A stretch of DNA of 64,000 nucleotides from DASUPK01 sp963724665 (GCA_963724665.1 CAVRVH010000012.1:372001-436000), one strand, 5' to 3'; numbered from the stretch's first letter, positions 35,066 to 43,839 are shown. Notes: generated by a model not told the origin, from the letters alone. Program-made: numbers and translations.

Positions 35066-35084
35066 TAGAATTAGCACTGCTAAT
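35066..35084 (+). promoter_or_regulatory. -10 box TAGAAT and inverted repeat at the LysR gene start
   Basis: TAGAAT at 35066-35071 lies 11 nt before ATG 35083. It overlaps a 6-bp inverted repeat ATTAGC-act-GCTAAT (35070-35084) that covers the start codon and could be a binding site for the regulator itself. Confidence 0.4.
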
Positions 35085-35991
35085 GCTGAACGTGCAGCGG
35101 CTCAGGGTTCTCCGGGAAGTCCTCGCGCAGGGCTCCTTCTCCGAGGCGGCGAGCGCGCTCAACTACACGCAGTCCGCCGTCTCCCAGGCGATCGCGACTC
35201 TCGAGGGGGAGGCGGGCGTCCCGCTGCTGGAGCGGGACCGCCGCGGGGTGCGGCCGACCACCGCGGGCGAGCGGCTGAACGAGCACGGCGTCCGGATCTT
35301 GAGCCAGCTCGATGCGGCGGAAGCGGAGCTCGGCGCAATCGCGGGCGTCAAGGGCGGCGAGCTTCGGATGGCCTCCTTCCCGACCGCCGGCGCGACCCTG
35401 ATGCCGCTGGCGATCGCCTCATTCCGGAGCGCGTATCCCGACGTCACCCTCAGCCTGGTTGAGGGGGAGCCCGAGGAGCTCACACCCCGGCTTCGCGATG
35501 GCGAGTTCGACCTCGCGCTGATCTTCGAGTTCGAGGGGACCGGCGAGCTCGGTCCGGGCCTGCGCGCCACGCCCCTGTTCGACGACCCGATGAAGCTCGC
35601 CCTGCCGAAAGGCCACCGGCTTGCGGGAGAGGAGCGGATCACCCTGGGCAATCTCTCCGACGATGCCTGGGTGCAGACCTCGGACGCGAGCGCCTGCGCG
35701 AGACACGTGGTTCGCATCTGCCGGGCGGCGGGCTTCGAACCGCGGGTCTCATTCGAGAGCGACGACTACCTGACGGTCCAGGGCCTGGTGGCGGCGGGCG
35801 TTGGCGTCGCGCTGATCCCGGAGCTGGCCCTCTCGCAGACCGTCAGCTACGACATCGCCGTCACCGAGCTCCATCCGGCTCCGGTGCGCCATGTCGTTGC
35901 TGCCACGCGGGGCGCCGGCGTCTCCCTGCCCGCCGCGGCGGCGATGCTCGACATCCTTCAAAACGAGGCGCGCCGTTACGAGCTCAAATAG
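35083..35991 (+). CDS. LysR family transcriptional regulator
   Basis: A 302-residue LTTR. N-terminal winged helix (about 3-60) with LRVLREVLAQGSFSEAASALNYTQSAVSQAIATLE and the usual LLERDRRGVRPT wing; C-terminal substrate-binding domain (about 90-295) with ELRMASFPTAGATLMP and GVGVALIPELAL. Effector unknown. It is divergent from the universal stress gene across 111 nt, the classical arrangement for an LTTR and its target, and is followed by a strong hairpin. Confidence 0.93.
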   Translation: MLNVQRLRVLREVLAQGSFSEAASALNYTQSAVSQAIATLEGEAGVPLLERDRRGVRPTTAGERLNEHGVRILSQLDAAEAELGAIAGVKGGELRMASFPTAGATLMPLAIASFRSAYPDVTLSLVEGEPEELTPRLRDGEFDLALIFEFEGTGELGPGLRATPLFDDPMKLALPKGHRLAGEERITLGNLSDDAWVQTSDASACARHVVRICRAAGFEPRVSFESDDYLTVQGLVAAGVGVALIPELALSQTVSYDIAVTELHPAPVRHVVAATRGAGVSLPAAAAMLDILQNEARRYELK

Positions 35992-35992
35992 A

Positions 35993-36024
35993 CCGCCGCC
36001 CCCACCTTGCGGCGGGGGCGGCGG
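35993..36024 (+). terminator. Strong GC hairpin terminator after the LysR gene
   Basis: CCGCCGCCCCC (35993-36003) pairs perfectly with GGGGGCGGCGG (36014-36024), an 11-bp stem starting right after the stop codon. It separates the LysR gene from the converging ammonium transporter gene and could serve both. Confidence 0.7.
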
Positions 36025-36050
36025 ATGACGCGGTTGGTGTTGCGGCGGCG

Positions 36051-37439
36051 CTAGCTGCTGCTCTGCGCCCCGGAGGGAAACGCGAGTGACGGCACGTCCG
36101 AGGGGTAGACCTCGTGACCGTGCACCGCGATGTCGCCTTCCTCCATGTCGGCCTCCTCCATGCGGAGCGGCACGAACAATCCCACCAGCTTCAGCAGGAT
36201 GAAGGTGCCGATTCCGGAGAAGCCGATCACCCAGAGGCCGGTGACGAGCTCGTCCTTCAAGAGCTCGGCATTGCCTCCATTGAATATGCCCGCGATTCCC
36301 GGCAGGTCGGTGGCCCCGCCGCCCGTCGCCGCGTACACGACGATGTTCGGATCGGCGAAGAACCCGAGTAACAGGCCACCGCACAGTCCCGCCATCCCGT
36401 GCGTGTAGACCACGCCCAGGGTGTCGTCGACGTTCCGGAACGGTCGCACCCGGCTCAGGTAATTGAGCGCGAAATAGACGAGCACTCCGCCGATGAGCCC
36501 GATGCATAGAGCGCCCCAGCCGTTGACGAAACCGGCACAGGGCGTGATCACCACAAGCCCGGTGATCATCCCGTTGACGCTCGAGATCAGGCTGGGCTTG
36601 TGACCGGTCGCGTAGTCGAGTGCGACCCACGACAGGAACGCAACCGCGCAGGACAGGTTCGTATTGAGAACCGCCAGCGATGCGTTGGCACCCGCGTAGT
36701 ACGGGTCACCGCCGTTGAAGCCATTCCATCCGAGCCACAGCAATCCGGCGCCCGTCGCAACCATCAACAGGTTGTTCGGAGCGTCGATTTCTCGGTCTCT
36801 TTGGAGTCGAGGCCCGATCACCGCCGCCGCCACGAATCCGGAAACGCCGGCAGCGAGATGGATCACGTACCCGCCCGAGAAGTCGAGCGCGCCGTGAGCC
36901 GCCCACCAGCCGCCGCCCCAGATCAGGAAGGCGTTGACGGTGTAGATGATGCTCGACCACAGGATCACGAACGGGATCCAGGCCCGGAAGTTGAACCTGC
37001 CGAGCACCGACCCGAGCATCAGGATCGGCGTGATCGCTGCGAACACGAACTGGAAATAGACCAGCGTCGGTTGTGTGAAATTGAACGCCGGCCCGGTGGT
37101 TATCGATGGGATCAGTGCCTGCGTCTGCTCTGCACTTGTTCCGAGAACCGATCCCGGTGTTCCCCACATGGAGCTGAGGAACCCGCTGTCGGCCCCGAAG
37201 ATGTGCAGGGGGCTGCCGAAGGCCATCTTGAACCCGTAGAGAACCCAGACGAGCAGCACCAGGGCGAACGCGACGAAGCTCATCATCATCGCGTTGACCG
37301 ACCAGCGCTTCTGCATTACGCCGCCGTAGAGCACGACGAGACCGGGCACACTCATCAAGCCGACCAGGGTCGCAGCGGTGAGCTGCCAGGCATTGTCGCC
37401 AGGGTTCACAAAATCGGGATAGGGCACCCACGTAGGCAT
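36051..37439 (-). CDS. amt: Ammonium transporter
   Basis: A 462-residue Amt/Mep channel with eleven or so membrane helices. Typical motifs are VPGLVVLYGGVMQKRWSVNAMMMSF, FAAITPILMLG, DFSGGYVIHLAAGVSGFVAA, LLWLGWNGFNGG and VVYTHGMAGLCGGLLLG, including both pore histidines (VIHLAAG, THGMAG). No glnK gene is adjacent in this window, which is unusual since amtB-glnK pairs are common. ATG 37439 is preceded by an AAGGAGAAGG Shine-Dalgarno. No GlnR-like site could be picked out in the roughly 200 nt upstream. Confidence 0.95.
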   Translation of the reverse strand: MPTWVPYPDFVNPGDNAWQLTAATLVGLMSVPGLVVLYGGVMQKRWSVNAMMMSFVAFALVLLVWVLYGFKMAFGSPLHIFGADSGFLSSMWGTPGSVLGTSAEQTQALIPSITTGPAFNFTQPTLVYFQFVFAAITPILMLGSVLGRFNFRAWIPFVILWSSIIYTVNAFLIWGGGWWAAHGALDFSGGYVIHLAAGVSGFVAAAVIGPRLQRDREIDAPNNLLMVATGAGLLWLGWNGFNGGDPYYAGANASLAVLNTNLSCAVAFLSWVALDYATGHKPSLISSVNGMITGLVVITPCAGFVNGWGALCIGLIGGVLVYFALNYLSRVRPFRNVDDTLGVVYTHGMAGLCGGLLLGFFADPNIVVYAATGGGATDLPGIAGIFNGGNAELLKDELVTGLWVIGFSGIGTFILLKLVGLFVPLRMEEADMEEGDIAVHGHEVYPSDVPSLAFPSGAQSSS

Positions 37440-37630
37440 GAGTCTTGCCTTCTCCTTTCCTTGGATTTCGATCAAATGGCGATGCCTGCCAGGCCGTCGA
37501 ACGACGCCCGGGCGGGTAAAGCCGTGGTGCAGGGTGCCGGAAGGGGGGTCAACCTCCTACCTCCAAAAGTCTGAAATCCCCCTCCTCAATCTCGCCATTC
37601 GGTCGAACCCCCCCTGCTCAGTCGCGCTTT

Positions 37631-37636
37631 TAGACT
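37631..37636 (+). promoter_or_regulatory. Putative -10 box TAGACT, leaderless spacing
   Basis: TAGACT ends 6 nt before ATG 37643, so initiation would fall on the start codon. Confidence 0.5.
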
Positions 37637-37642
37637 GATCAC

Positions 37643-37954
37643 ATGCCTCTGGAGGGTCATTGGGCGCGGGTCAACACCCCGCTGCGCAAGACGACGTTGC
37701 GCGAGCGCCGAATCCTGCTCGTTGTCGCGGCCCTGCTGGCCGTGGCCGTGGTGGCGGGAGGGATTGTGGCGATCGGCTCAAGCAACCCGTCAACGCCCGC
37801 GGGTTGCCTGCGTGTGGACCTGCCGAGCACCATGGGCGGCGGCACTCCGCAGCTGTGCGGCAATGCGGCCGCCTCATTCTGCGCAAGCAATGCCGCGCAC
37901 ACCCGTCCGCTCAACGAGACAGTCCTGCCGAAGTGCCGAGAGGCCGGGTACTAA
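37643..37954 (+). CDS. Small membrane-anchored four-cysteine protein
   Basis: A 103-residue protein not recognised. A basic N-terminus (to about 23) leads into one membrane helix (about 24-45), followed by an extracytoplasmic tail of about 55 residues with four evenly spread cysteines (CLRVD, LCGN, FCASN, KCREAGY) that could form two disulfides. A clear -10 box precedes the ATG. The 3' end overlaps the following gene by 22 nt. Composition and promoter support a real gene. Confidence 0.6.
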   Translation: MPLEGHWARVNTPLRKTTLRERRILLVVAALLAVAVVAGGIVAIGSSNPSTPAGCLRVDLPSTMGGGTPQLCGNAAASFCASNAAHTRPLNETVLPKCREAGY

Positions 37955-38985
37955 CCGAGCTCGAGCTCAACCGGGCTCTGCTCGCTCGCCAGCAGCTGCT
38001 CGAGCGTGGCAAGGGCCCCATCTCCAAGTTGCTGGAGCGGATGGGCACGTTGCAAGCCCAGTACGCGCCGTCGATGTACATCGGACTCTGGTCTCGGCTG
38101 GAGGGATTCGAGCGCGAGCAGCTCGACCGGGCGCTCGATGCGCGCAGTGTGGCGCAGGGAACGCTGATGCGGGCGACGATCCACCTGGTCTCCGCAGCCG
38201 ACTACTGGCCGATCGCGATCGGCGTTCGGCAAGGCCGCCGCGAAGCCTGGCTGGGTGCCTCCTACAGGAAGGACTACAGCGCCAAGCAGATGACGGCGGC
38301 CGCGCGCGAGCTGCGCAAGCGGATCGGCGCCGGGACGATGAGCCGCAAGGAGATCCATGAGCTGCTCGGATCAGACAGCGTCGTCACCAACGGGGTGAAC
38401 ATGTGGCTCGACCTCGTCAGGGTGCCGCCGTCCGGGACATGGGAGCGCCGGCGGGCCGATCTCTACGCCGCGTCGGGACAATGGCTGGGAGAACCGCCGA
38501 AGAGGCTCGATCAGAAGGCAGGAATCGAGCTTCTGGTGCGGCGCCATCTGACCGGATTTGGGCCCGCGCCGATCGCCGACATCGCCAACTGGGCCGGTTT
38601 GCATCCCAAGCGGGTCGGACCGGTGATCGAGTCGATGAAGCTGCGTTCCTTTCGGTCCGAAGCTGGAGAGGACCTGGTCGACCTGCCCAGGGCGCAGCTC
38701 CCCGATCCCGAGACGGCCGCGCCGGCGAGGTTCCTCGGCACCTGGGACGCGATGCTCCTCACGCACGCCCGCCGCACCGGGGTGCTGCCCGAGGAGCACC
38801 GGCCGAAGGTCTTCAACACCAGGACGCCTCAGTCAATGCCCACCTTCATCGTCGACGGTCGCGTTGCCGGTAGCTGGAAGTACGAGAAGGGCAAGGTGAA
38901 GCTCGAGCCGTTCGAGCGCTTGGATGCCACCGCGAAGCGCGAGCTCCGGGAGGAAAGCGAGCGATTGGCGGAGCTGCACGTCTAG
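37933..38985 (+). CDS. Winged-helix DNA-binding protein, AlkZ/YcaQ-like DNA glycosylase candidate
   Basis: A 350-residue member of the HTH_42 (winged helix DNA-binding domain-containing) family, which includes the interstrand-crosslink and alkylpurine DNA glycosylases AlkZ and AlkX/YcaQ. The N-terminal helical part has LNRALLARQQLLER and LQAQYAPSMY, in which Q41-A-Q43 corresponds to the catalytic Q-hydrophobic-Q motif of AlkZ; ATIHLVSAADYW and GTWERR follow the family pattern. GTG 37933 is the best start. A role in repair of alkylated or crosslinked DNA is inferred from the family; many members are uncharacterised. Confidence 0.8.
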   Translation: MPRGRVLTELELNRALLARQQLLERGKGPISKLLERMGTLQAQYAPSMYIGLWSRLEGFEREQLDRALDARSVAQGTLMRATIHLVSAADYWPIAIGVRQGRREAWLGASYRKDYSAKQMTAAARELRKRIGAGTMSRKEIHELLGSDSVVTNGVNMWLDLVRVPPSGTWERRRADLYAASGQWLGEPPKRLDQKAGIELLVRRHLTGFGPAPIADIANWAGLHPKRVGPVIESMKLRSFRSEAGEDLVDLPRAQLPDPETAAPARFLGTWDAMLLTHARRTGVLPEEHRPKVFNTRTPQSMPTFIVDGRVAGSWKYEKGKVKLEPFERLDATAKRELREESERLAELHV

Positions 38986-39593
38986 CCGGAGAGGCCCGAA
39001 AGCCAAGCAGCAACCGCGGCACCGATGGCGTCAGGGTCCGACTTGAGGCCGTGGTCGCCGCGCACCGTGACGACCTTCCGGTTCGTGCCCTCGGGCGGCA
39101 TGCCGAAGCGGTCGCTCTCGCCCTGAACGATCAGGACGGGGACCTTCACCGCCTCCAGCTCGGGCAGGCGGCTCTGCGGAGGCTTGTCGCCGCGGCGGGG
39201 CGGCAGCAGCGGGAAGGCCAGACAGAGGACGGCCGCTGCGCCGGTTTCCTCAACGGTCCGGCAGGCGACGCGTGCTCCGAGGGAGCGGCCGCCGGCCACC
39301 AGTGGCAGATCGGCGAGCTCGTTGGTCCGCAGATGCTCGAGGACCGTGATCCAGGCCTCGTCGAGGCGCTTGGCGGGAGCGGGGGACCGGCGGCCTGCCA
39401 CCCGGTAGGGCTGCTCGACCAGTGCGACCGAGAATCCCTCGTCGACGGCGGCCTCGGTGGCGGCCGTGAGATCGGGCCCGTCGATCCCAGCGCCCGCCCC
39501 GTGGCCGAGCACAAGCGCTCCCTGTACATCCTTCGCGGGATGCAAGTGGGCCCGCGCGGGACCGGACGGAGTGTCGATCTGCACGGGCGGCAA
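38982..39593 (-). CDS. Alpha/beta hydrolase, dienelactone-hydrolase/KANL3-Tex30-like
   Basis: A protein of about 203 residues. VLGHGAGAGIDGPDL is the oxyanion-hole region, GGRSLGAR the nucleophile elbow (GxSxG), VPVLIVQGESDRFG carries the acid and VRGDHGL the catalytic histidine, so the triad is complete. No signal peptide; substrate unknown. The start may be TTG 39593 or GTG 39584. TTG 39593 is the very next base after the 3' end of tRNA-Ala on the same strand, so the mRNA may be released by tRNA processing. Convergent 4-nt overlap with the glycosylase gene. Confidence 0.82.
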   Translation of the reverse strand: MPPVQIDTPSGPARAHLHPAKDVQGALVLGHGAGAGIDGPDLTAATEAAVDEGFSVALVEQPYRVAGRRSPAPAKRLDEAWITVLEHLRTNELADLPLVAGGRSLGARVACRTVEETGAAAVLCLAFPLLPPRRGDKPPQSRLPELEAVKVPVLIVQGESDRFGMPPEGTNRKVVTVRGDHGLKSDPDAIGAAVAAWLSGLSG

Positions 39594-39666
39594 TGGAGCT
39601 AGCCGGACTCGAACCGGCGACCTCCTGGGTGCGATCCAGGCGCTCTCCCAACTGAGCTATAGCCCC
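39594..39666 (-). tRNA. tRNA-Ala (anticodon CGC)
   Basis: A 73-nt cloverleaf: acceptor GGGGCTA/TAGCTCC, D-arm with AGTTGGGAGA, anticodon stem CCTGG/CCAGG with loop ATCGCAC (anticodon CGC, reading GCG), and T-arm CCGG-TTCGAGT-CCGG. CCA is not encoded (TCCATTG follows). Confidence 0.95.
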
Positions 39667-39722
39667 GCGTGAGACATATGTTGGCCTCGCGGGTAACAAT
39701 CCAGCGAACCGATGGCCAAGGA

Positions 39723-39728
39723 TACGCT
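39723..39728 (+). promoter_or_regulatory. Putative -10 box TACGCT for the diguanylate cyclase gene
   Basis: TACGCT ends 8 nt before GTG 39737, which fits leaderless transcription. Confidence 0.45.
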
Positions 39729-39736
39729 CTCATAGG

Positions 39737-41101
39737 GTGAGTTTCGGAAGGCGCCTGGCGCTCTTTTTTCTCCTGATCGCGATCCTGCCTGCTGCGGCAT
39801 TGGTCAGCATCCTCCTGCTCATCGGCAACGATTCGCAGCAGGGCAAGGCCGACGCGCGCCTCGCCGCCGGACTACAGACGGCCGTCACGATCTACGACGA
39901 GCGCATCGCCGACGCGGCGACTCACGCCCGCCAACTGGCCGCCAGCCCGGAGCTCGCGGTGGCGCTCAAATCGGGTGACGCGACGGCTCTCCAGGCGGTG
40001 ACGGATCAGACGGCCAACGAGCCGGGAGTGGTGCGGGTCGAGGTCCTGGACAACGCGGGTCGAGAGATGGCGGCGACTGGACCTGCGAGTGCCGTTGCAT
40101 TTTCCAGGCTTGGCCTGACCGAGCTGGCCCGGCCCGTCGGAGCGCTTCGCCTCTCCACGACGACCGCCCAGCAGTATGCGGCGGAGGTGCATCGGCTGAC
40201 CGGCAGGGAGGTCTTGCTGCGCCGTGGAGGCGCGACCCTTGCGTCCACCGTGGCGCCTCCGTCGACGACCCTCGGGCCGGACCAGACAGCGGACGTGAGT
40301 GCCGGCGGCGCGGACTACCGCGCGCATGCAACCACGCTCGATGCCAGCGATGGGCTGACGCTCGTGATGCTCGGTCCGCCGAAGTCCGGCGGATTCCTCG
40401 GGATCGGTGCTCCGGCGCTCGCGATCGTGGTGCTGTTCCTGATGCTGGCGGTCGGACTTGCGTGGGCCTTGGCCCGGACCCTGACCAGGCTGCACGAGCG
40501 CGTCGAACAGCAGGCCGTGACGGATCCTCTGACCGGCCTCTGGAACCGCCGCCACCTGGCGGAGACGCTCGAGCGAGAGGTGCTGCGCGCCCGCCGCTTC
40601 GGGCACCCGATCTCGCTGATCATCCTCGACGTCGACGACTTCAAGCAGATCAACGACCGCGAGGGTCATGTGCAGGGGGATGTCGTGCTCGAGAGGGTGG
40701 CCCGAGTGGTCGAAGAGGGGACCCGGACGATCGACGTCGCCGCGCGGTACGGTGGCGACGAGCTCGCGGTGATCCTCGTCGAGACCGACCGGGAAGGGGC
40801 TCTCATCCTGGGCGAGCGGCTCGCCGACCGGATGCGGGCGACCGGAGTCCCGCTCCGCGATGGCGGCTCGATGGCAGCCACGATCAGCCTCGGCGTGGCG
40901 ACGATCCCGGACTCGGCCGACGACCTCGAGACCCTCGTCGATGCAGCCGACCGGGCCCTGCTCAGGGCCAAGCAGGCGGGCAAGAACCAGATTCGAGCGG
41001 CGCCGGCGACGCGTCCCGGTGACGGACGGGGAGGGGGCCTGCCGGGGCGTCGCAGGCGGCTCTTTGCCCCTGACCGGAGGGCTGAGCGCAAACAGTCGTA
41101 A
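39737..41101 (+). CDS. Membrane diguanylate cyclase (GGDEF domain)
   Basis: A 454-residue c-di-GMP synthase candidate. Two membrane helices (about 8-29 and about 222-245) enclose an extracytoplasmic sensor of roughly 190 residues, resembling a double-cache or CHASE-like region with a long first helix. The cytoplasmic GGDEF domain (about 262-425) has DPLTGLWNRRHL, DVDDFKQIND and the active-site loop GGDEL at 339-343, where Leu replaces Phe, a variant still compatible with activity. No obvious RxxD inhibitory site (the stretch before GGDEL is TIDVAARY). The C-terminus is basic. Confidence 0.92.
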   Translation: MSFGRRLALFFLLIAILPAAALVSILLLIGNDSQQGKADARLAAGLQTAVTIYDERIADAATHARQLAASPELAVALKSGDATALQAVTDQTANEPGVVRVEVLDNAGREMAATGPASAVAFSRLGLTELARPVGALRLSTTTAQQYAAEVHRLTGREVLLRRGGATLASTVAPPSTTLGPDQTADVSAGGADYRAHATTLDASDGLTLVMLGPPKSGGFLGIGAPALAIVVLFLMLAVGLAWALARTLTRLHERVEQQAVTDPLTGLWNRRHLAETLEREVLRARRFGHPISLIILDVDDFKQINDREGHVQGDVVLERVARVVEEGTRTIDVAARYGGDELAVILVETDREGALILGERLADRMRATGVPLRDGGSMAATISLGVATIPDSADDLETLVDAADRALLRAKQAGKNQIRAAPATRPGDGRGGGLPGRRRRLFAPDRRAERKQS

Positions 41102-41200
41102 ATTGGTCGCTCCGGTGCAGGCTCCAGGCGACGATCCAGCTATCACATGTGCCCTGCAGCGCCTAAGCTTTGACCCTTCGAGGCGGCCAAACCGAGCATC

Positions 41201-42178
41201 ATGGGAATACTCGACGACGCGATTCGCGAACACCTCGATCTGAAGCGCAAGCACGGCGCCCGGGACACCGACCTGCGCGAGATCGAGGACGAGGCGTTCG
41301 GTTCCACCGATCGCCCGGATCCCTTTGCCGCGAACGAGCTCTTCAACGAGGTCTCGTCCACCGGTACGGCTGAGGCCGAGCGTCCGTCGGATGAGCCGTC
41401 CGGCCTGAGCGAGCCTGATGCCGGCGGCGAGGACGTCGGTGGGGAGGAGCCGACGCGCCTGGTCGAGCCGGAGGGGCTACGCCCCTCCGAGCCGTCCTTC
41501 GAGGAGCCGCCCGCCGAGCCGATCAGTCCCCCGGAGGGGCTGGGCAAGATTCCTGGCCAGGTCGAGCTCCCCGGGCAGGATGAGATTCCGGGTCAGGAGC
41601 GCCTGGATGACCCGCTCGAGGACTATCAGCGCTCCACGGAGTCCGAGCCCGCGCCGGAACGCGAGCCGGAGCCGAAATTCGACCCGGAGCCGGAATTCGA
41701 GACTGAGCCGTCCTCCCCATCCGAGTCGCTCGAGGACCTGATCGCCGAGGAGGAGCCGTTCCCGGAGGACGTGGCCGCACCGCCCCCGGCTCCGCCGCAG
41801 GACGCACTGGAGTCCGCCGCGCCGCTTGAGGCCCCGGCCTCGGTTGAGCCCGAGGAGCCCGATCAGATCGAGGAGGAGGAGCCGGCCGAGCCGGAGAGCT
41901 TCGCCCCCGACCCCCCGCCGCCCCCGCCCGACACCGCTGCGGAGCCACCTGGCAGGGCACGCGGCCGGATCGATGTGCCCACCCAGGAGCATCCACCGCC
42001 AGGCGATACGGGTGGCCTCCCGCCGCTGCCCCCCCAGGATCTCGAGCCGGAACCCGAGCCGCTCGAGCCGATGGACGAGGCGCCGCCGGACGACTCAGCC
42101 GCCCCCGCGCTGTACGACTTCGAGACCGACGAGGAGTCACTGACCGCCCCGCCCCCCGCCCCCGCCCGCCGAGAGTGA
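41201..42178 (+). CDS. Acidic Glu/Pro-rich protein, 5' part of a frameshifted gene
   Basis: The first 325 residues begin with a short ordered segment (GILDDAIREHLDLKRKHGARDTDLREIEDEAFG) and then become low-complexity Glu/Pro-rich, with many EPEP and PPP runs and no membrane segment. Function unknown; the N-terminal segment could be a peptide docking motif. The frame ends at TGA 42176-42178 just after a C-rich tract (42144-42170), whereas the +1 frame carries on with the same acidic composition to 42434. The true product is probably about 410 residues. ATG 41201; TAAGCT at 41164-41169 is a possible -10. Confidence 0.65.
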   Translation: MGILDDAIREHLDLKRKHGARDTDLREIEDEAFGSTDRPDPFAANELFNEVSSTGTAEAERPSDEPSGLSEPDAGGEDVGGEEPTRLVEPEGLRPSEPSFEEPPAEPISPPEGLGKIPGQVELPGQDEIPGQERLDDPLEDYQRSTESEPAPEREPEPKFDPEPEFETEPSSPSESLEDLIAEEEPFPEDVAAPPPAPPQDALESAAPLEAPASVEPEEPDQIEEEEPAEPESFAPDPPPPPPDTAAEPPGRARGRIDVPTQEHPPPGDTGGLPPLPPQDLEPEPEPLEPMDEAPPDDSAAPALYDFETDEESLTAPPPAPARRE

Positions 42179-42434
42179 TGACTTCGAGGCCCTCGGTCCC
42201 GCCGAGGAGGAGGCTCCCTACCTCGAGGAGGAGGAGCCCTACGCCGAGGAGCCGGCCTCGGGCACGGAGCCGCCCCCGGATGAGCCGGGCACTGAGGTCA
42301 GGCCGGCGCTTGAGGACGAGGAGGTCTACGAGGGAGGCAGACCCGATCCCGAGGAGACCTATGAGGAGGACGAGGGGGAGGAGGGCCTGTGGTTCGAGAA
42401 GGGGCCTCCCAAGGACTTCGACTTCGACGACTGA
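42179..42434 (+). pseudogene. Displaced 3' part of the acidic protein gene (+1 frame)
   Basis: Reading in the frame that is open from 42144 to 42434 gives a continuous Glu/Pro/Tyr-rich tail that ends GLWFEKGPPKDFDFDD before TGA. Its composition matches the upstream part and it has no start of its own, so it is the C-terminus of the same gene displaced by one extra base (or two missing) in the C tract. Either a real frameshift, a slippage site, or a sequencing indel. Confidence 0.7.
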
Positions 42435-42444
42435 AGACGCGCCC

Positions 42445-43749
42445 CTAGACGTACCCGCGGGTGCGGCTCGCCTCGACCACTCTCTCGATTCCGACCAGGT
42501 AGGCGCTCTCGCGCAGTGAGAGACGCTCCTCCTTGGCCCGGGCCGAGACGTCCCGGTAGGCGCGGCGCATGATGCCGCCGAGCTTGTCGTTGACCTCGCG
42601 CTCCGACCAGCGGAAATGCTGGAGGTTCTGGACCCACTCGAAGTAGGAGCAGACGACGCCGCCGGCGTTGGCCATCACGTCGGGGATCACGTGGATGCCC
42701 TTCTCGTTCAGGACCTCGTCGGCCGCCGGCGTAGTGGGGCTGTTGGCACCCTCGATGATCATCTTGGTGTTGATCCGGTCGGCGTTGCCCTCGTGGATCA
42801 TGCCGCCGAGGGCCGCCGGGATGAGGACGTCGCACTCGATGGCGAGGAGGTCATCGGGGCTGATCACCTCGACGCCCGGGAACTCCGTGAGGGTGCCGCC
42901 CTCGCGCAGGTGGGCGGCCAGGTCGTCGGCGTCGATGCCGTCATCGCTGTGGATTGCGCCGGTCGCGTCAGAGGTGCCGATCATCCTCGCGCCGAGCTGC
43001 TGGAGGATGCGCGCCGCCCAGGAGCCGACGTTGCCGTATCCCTGAACCACGAACGTGCTGTCGGCAGGAGTGAGTCCGATCTGCGGGGCCGCCTCGCGGA
43101 ACATGTAGATGCAGCCACGGCCGGTGGCCTGCTCGCGTCCGTAGGAGCCCTCCAGTGCGATCGGCTTGCCGGTGCAGATCGCCGGCGTGTGGCCGTGGAG
43201 CTTGCCGTACTCATCCATCATCCAGGCCATCACCTGGGCGTTGGTCCCGACGTCGGGGGCTGGGATGTCGCGCGTGGGGCCGAGGATCTTCTGGATCTTG
43301 TCCATGAATGAGCGGGTGATCGCCTGCAGCTCGGAGCGGTCGAGCGTGTCCACCGGGACGTTGACGCCGCCCTTCGCACCGCCGAAGGGGATATTGGCGA
43401 CGGCCGTCTTCCAGGTCATCAGGGAGGCGAGGGCGCGGACCTCGTCCACGTCGACCTCGGGGTGGTATCGGATGCCGCCCTTGTACGGTCCGCGCGCGCC
43501 GTTGTGCTGGACCCGATAGCCGGAGAAGGTGTGGACCTTGCCGTCGGAGAGCTTGACCGGGATCTGGACGGTCACCTCGCGGTAGGGGGTCCAGAAGACC
43601 GTTCGGATGTCGTCCGGGAGCTCGAGGCGCTCGACCGCACGGTCGAAGTAGAAGCGGACGATGTCGAGGTTGGAAACCTCGGCGTGCTGAGGCAGCTTCC
43701 CCCCGCTCGCCTCTCTTACCGATTCCGATGCTTTGGCCGAAGTTGCCAT
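42445..43749 (-). CDS. gdhA: Glutamate dehydrogenase (Glu/Leu/Phe/Val family)
   Basis: A 434-residue hexameric-type GDH interconverting glutamate and 2-oxoglutarate plus ammonium. Motifs: GYRVQHNGARGPYKGGIRYHP, WKTAVANIPFGGAKGGV with the catalytic Lys, PAPDVGTNAQVMAWM, and the Rossmann QGYGNVGSWAA; PAALGGMIHEGNA and EGANSPTTPAAD complete the family. Cofactor preference cannot be assigned with certainty. ATG 43749 is preferred over the upstream in-frame start at 43770. With the ammonium transporter nearby it forms a nitrogen-assimilation capacity. Confidence 0.95.
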   Translation of the reverse strand: MATSAKASESVREASGGKLPQHAEVSNLDIVRFYFDRAVERLELPDDIRTVFWTPYREVTVQIPVKLSDGKVHTFSGYRVQHNGARGPYKGGIRYHPEVDVDEVRALASLMTWKTAVANIPFGGAKGGVNVPVDTLDRSELQAITRSFMDKIQKILGPTRDIPAPDVGTNAQVMAWMMDEYGKLHGHTPAICTGKPIALEGSYGREQATGRGCIYMFREAAPQIGLTPADSTFVVQGYGNVGSWAARILQQLGARMIGTSDATGAIHSDDGIDADDLAAHLREGGTLTEFPGVEVISPDDLLAIECDVLIPAALGGMIHEGNADRINTKMIIEGANSPTTPAADEVLNEKGIHVIPDVMANAGGVVCSYFEWVQNLQHFRWSEREVNDKLGGIMRRAYRDVSARAKEERLSLRESAYLVGIERVVEASRTRGYV

Positions 43750-43839
43750 ATCCCGACTGGGGCTCTGCACCAGTGTCGCCAGTCTCTCACAGCCGCATTC
43801 ACGGGGTTGTGCCTGCCCGTCCTACAATCGGTGCCCCAC

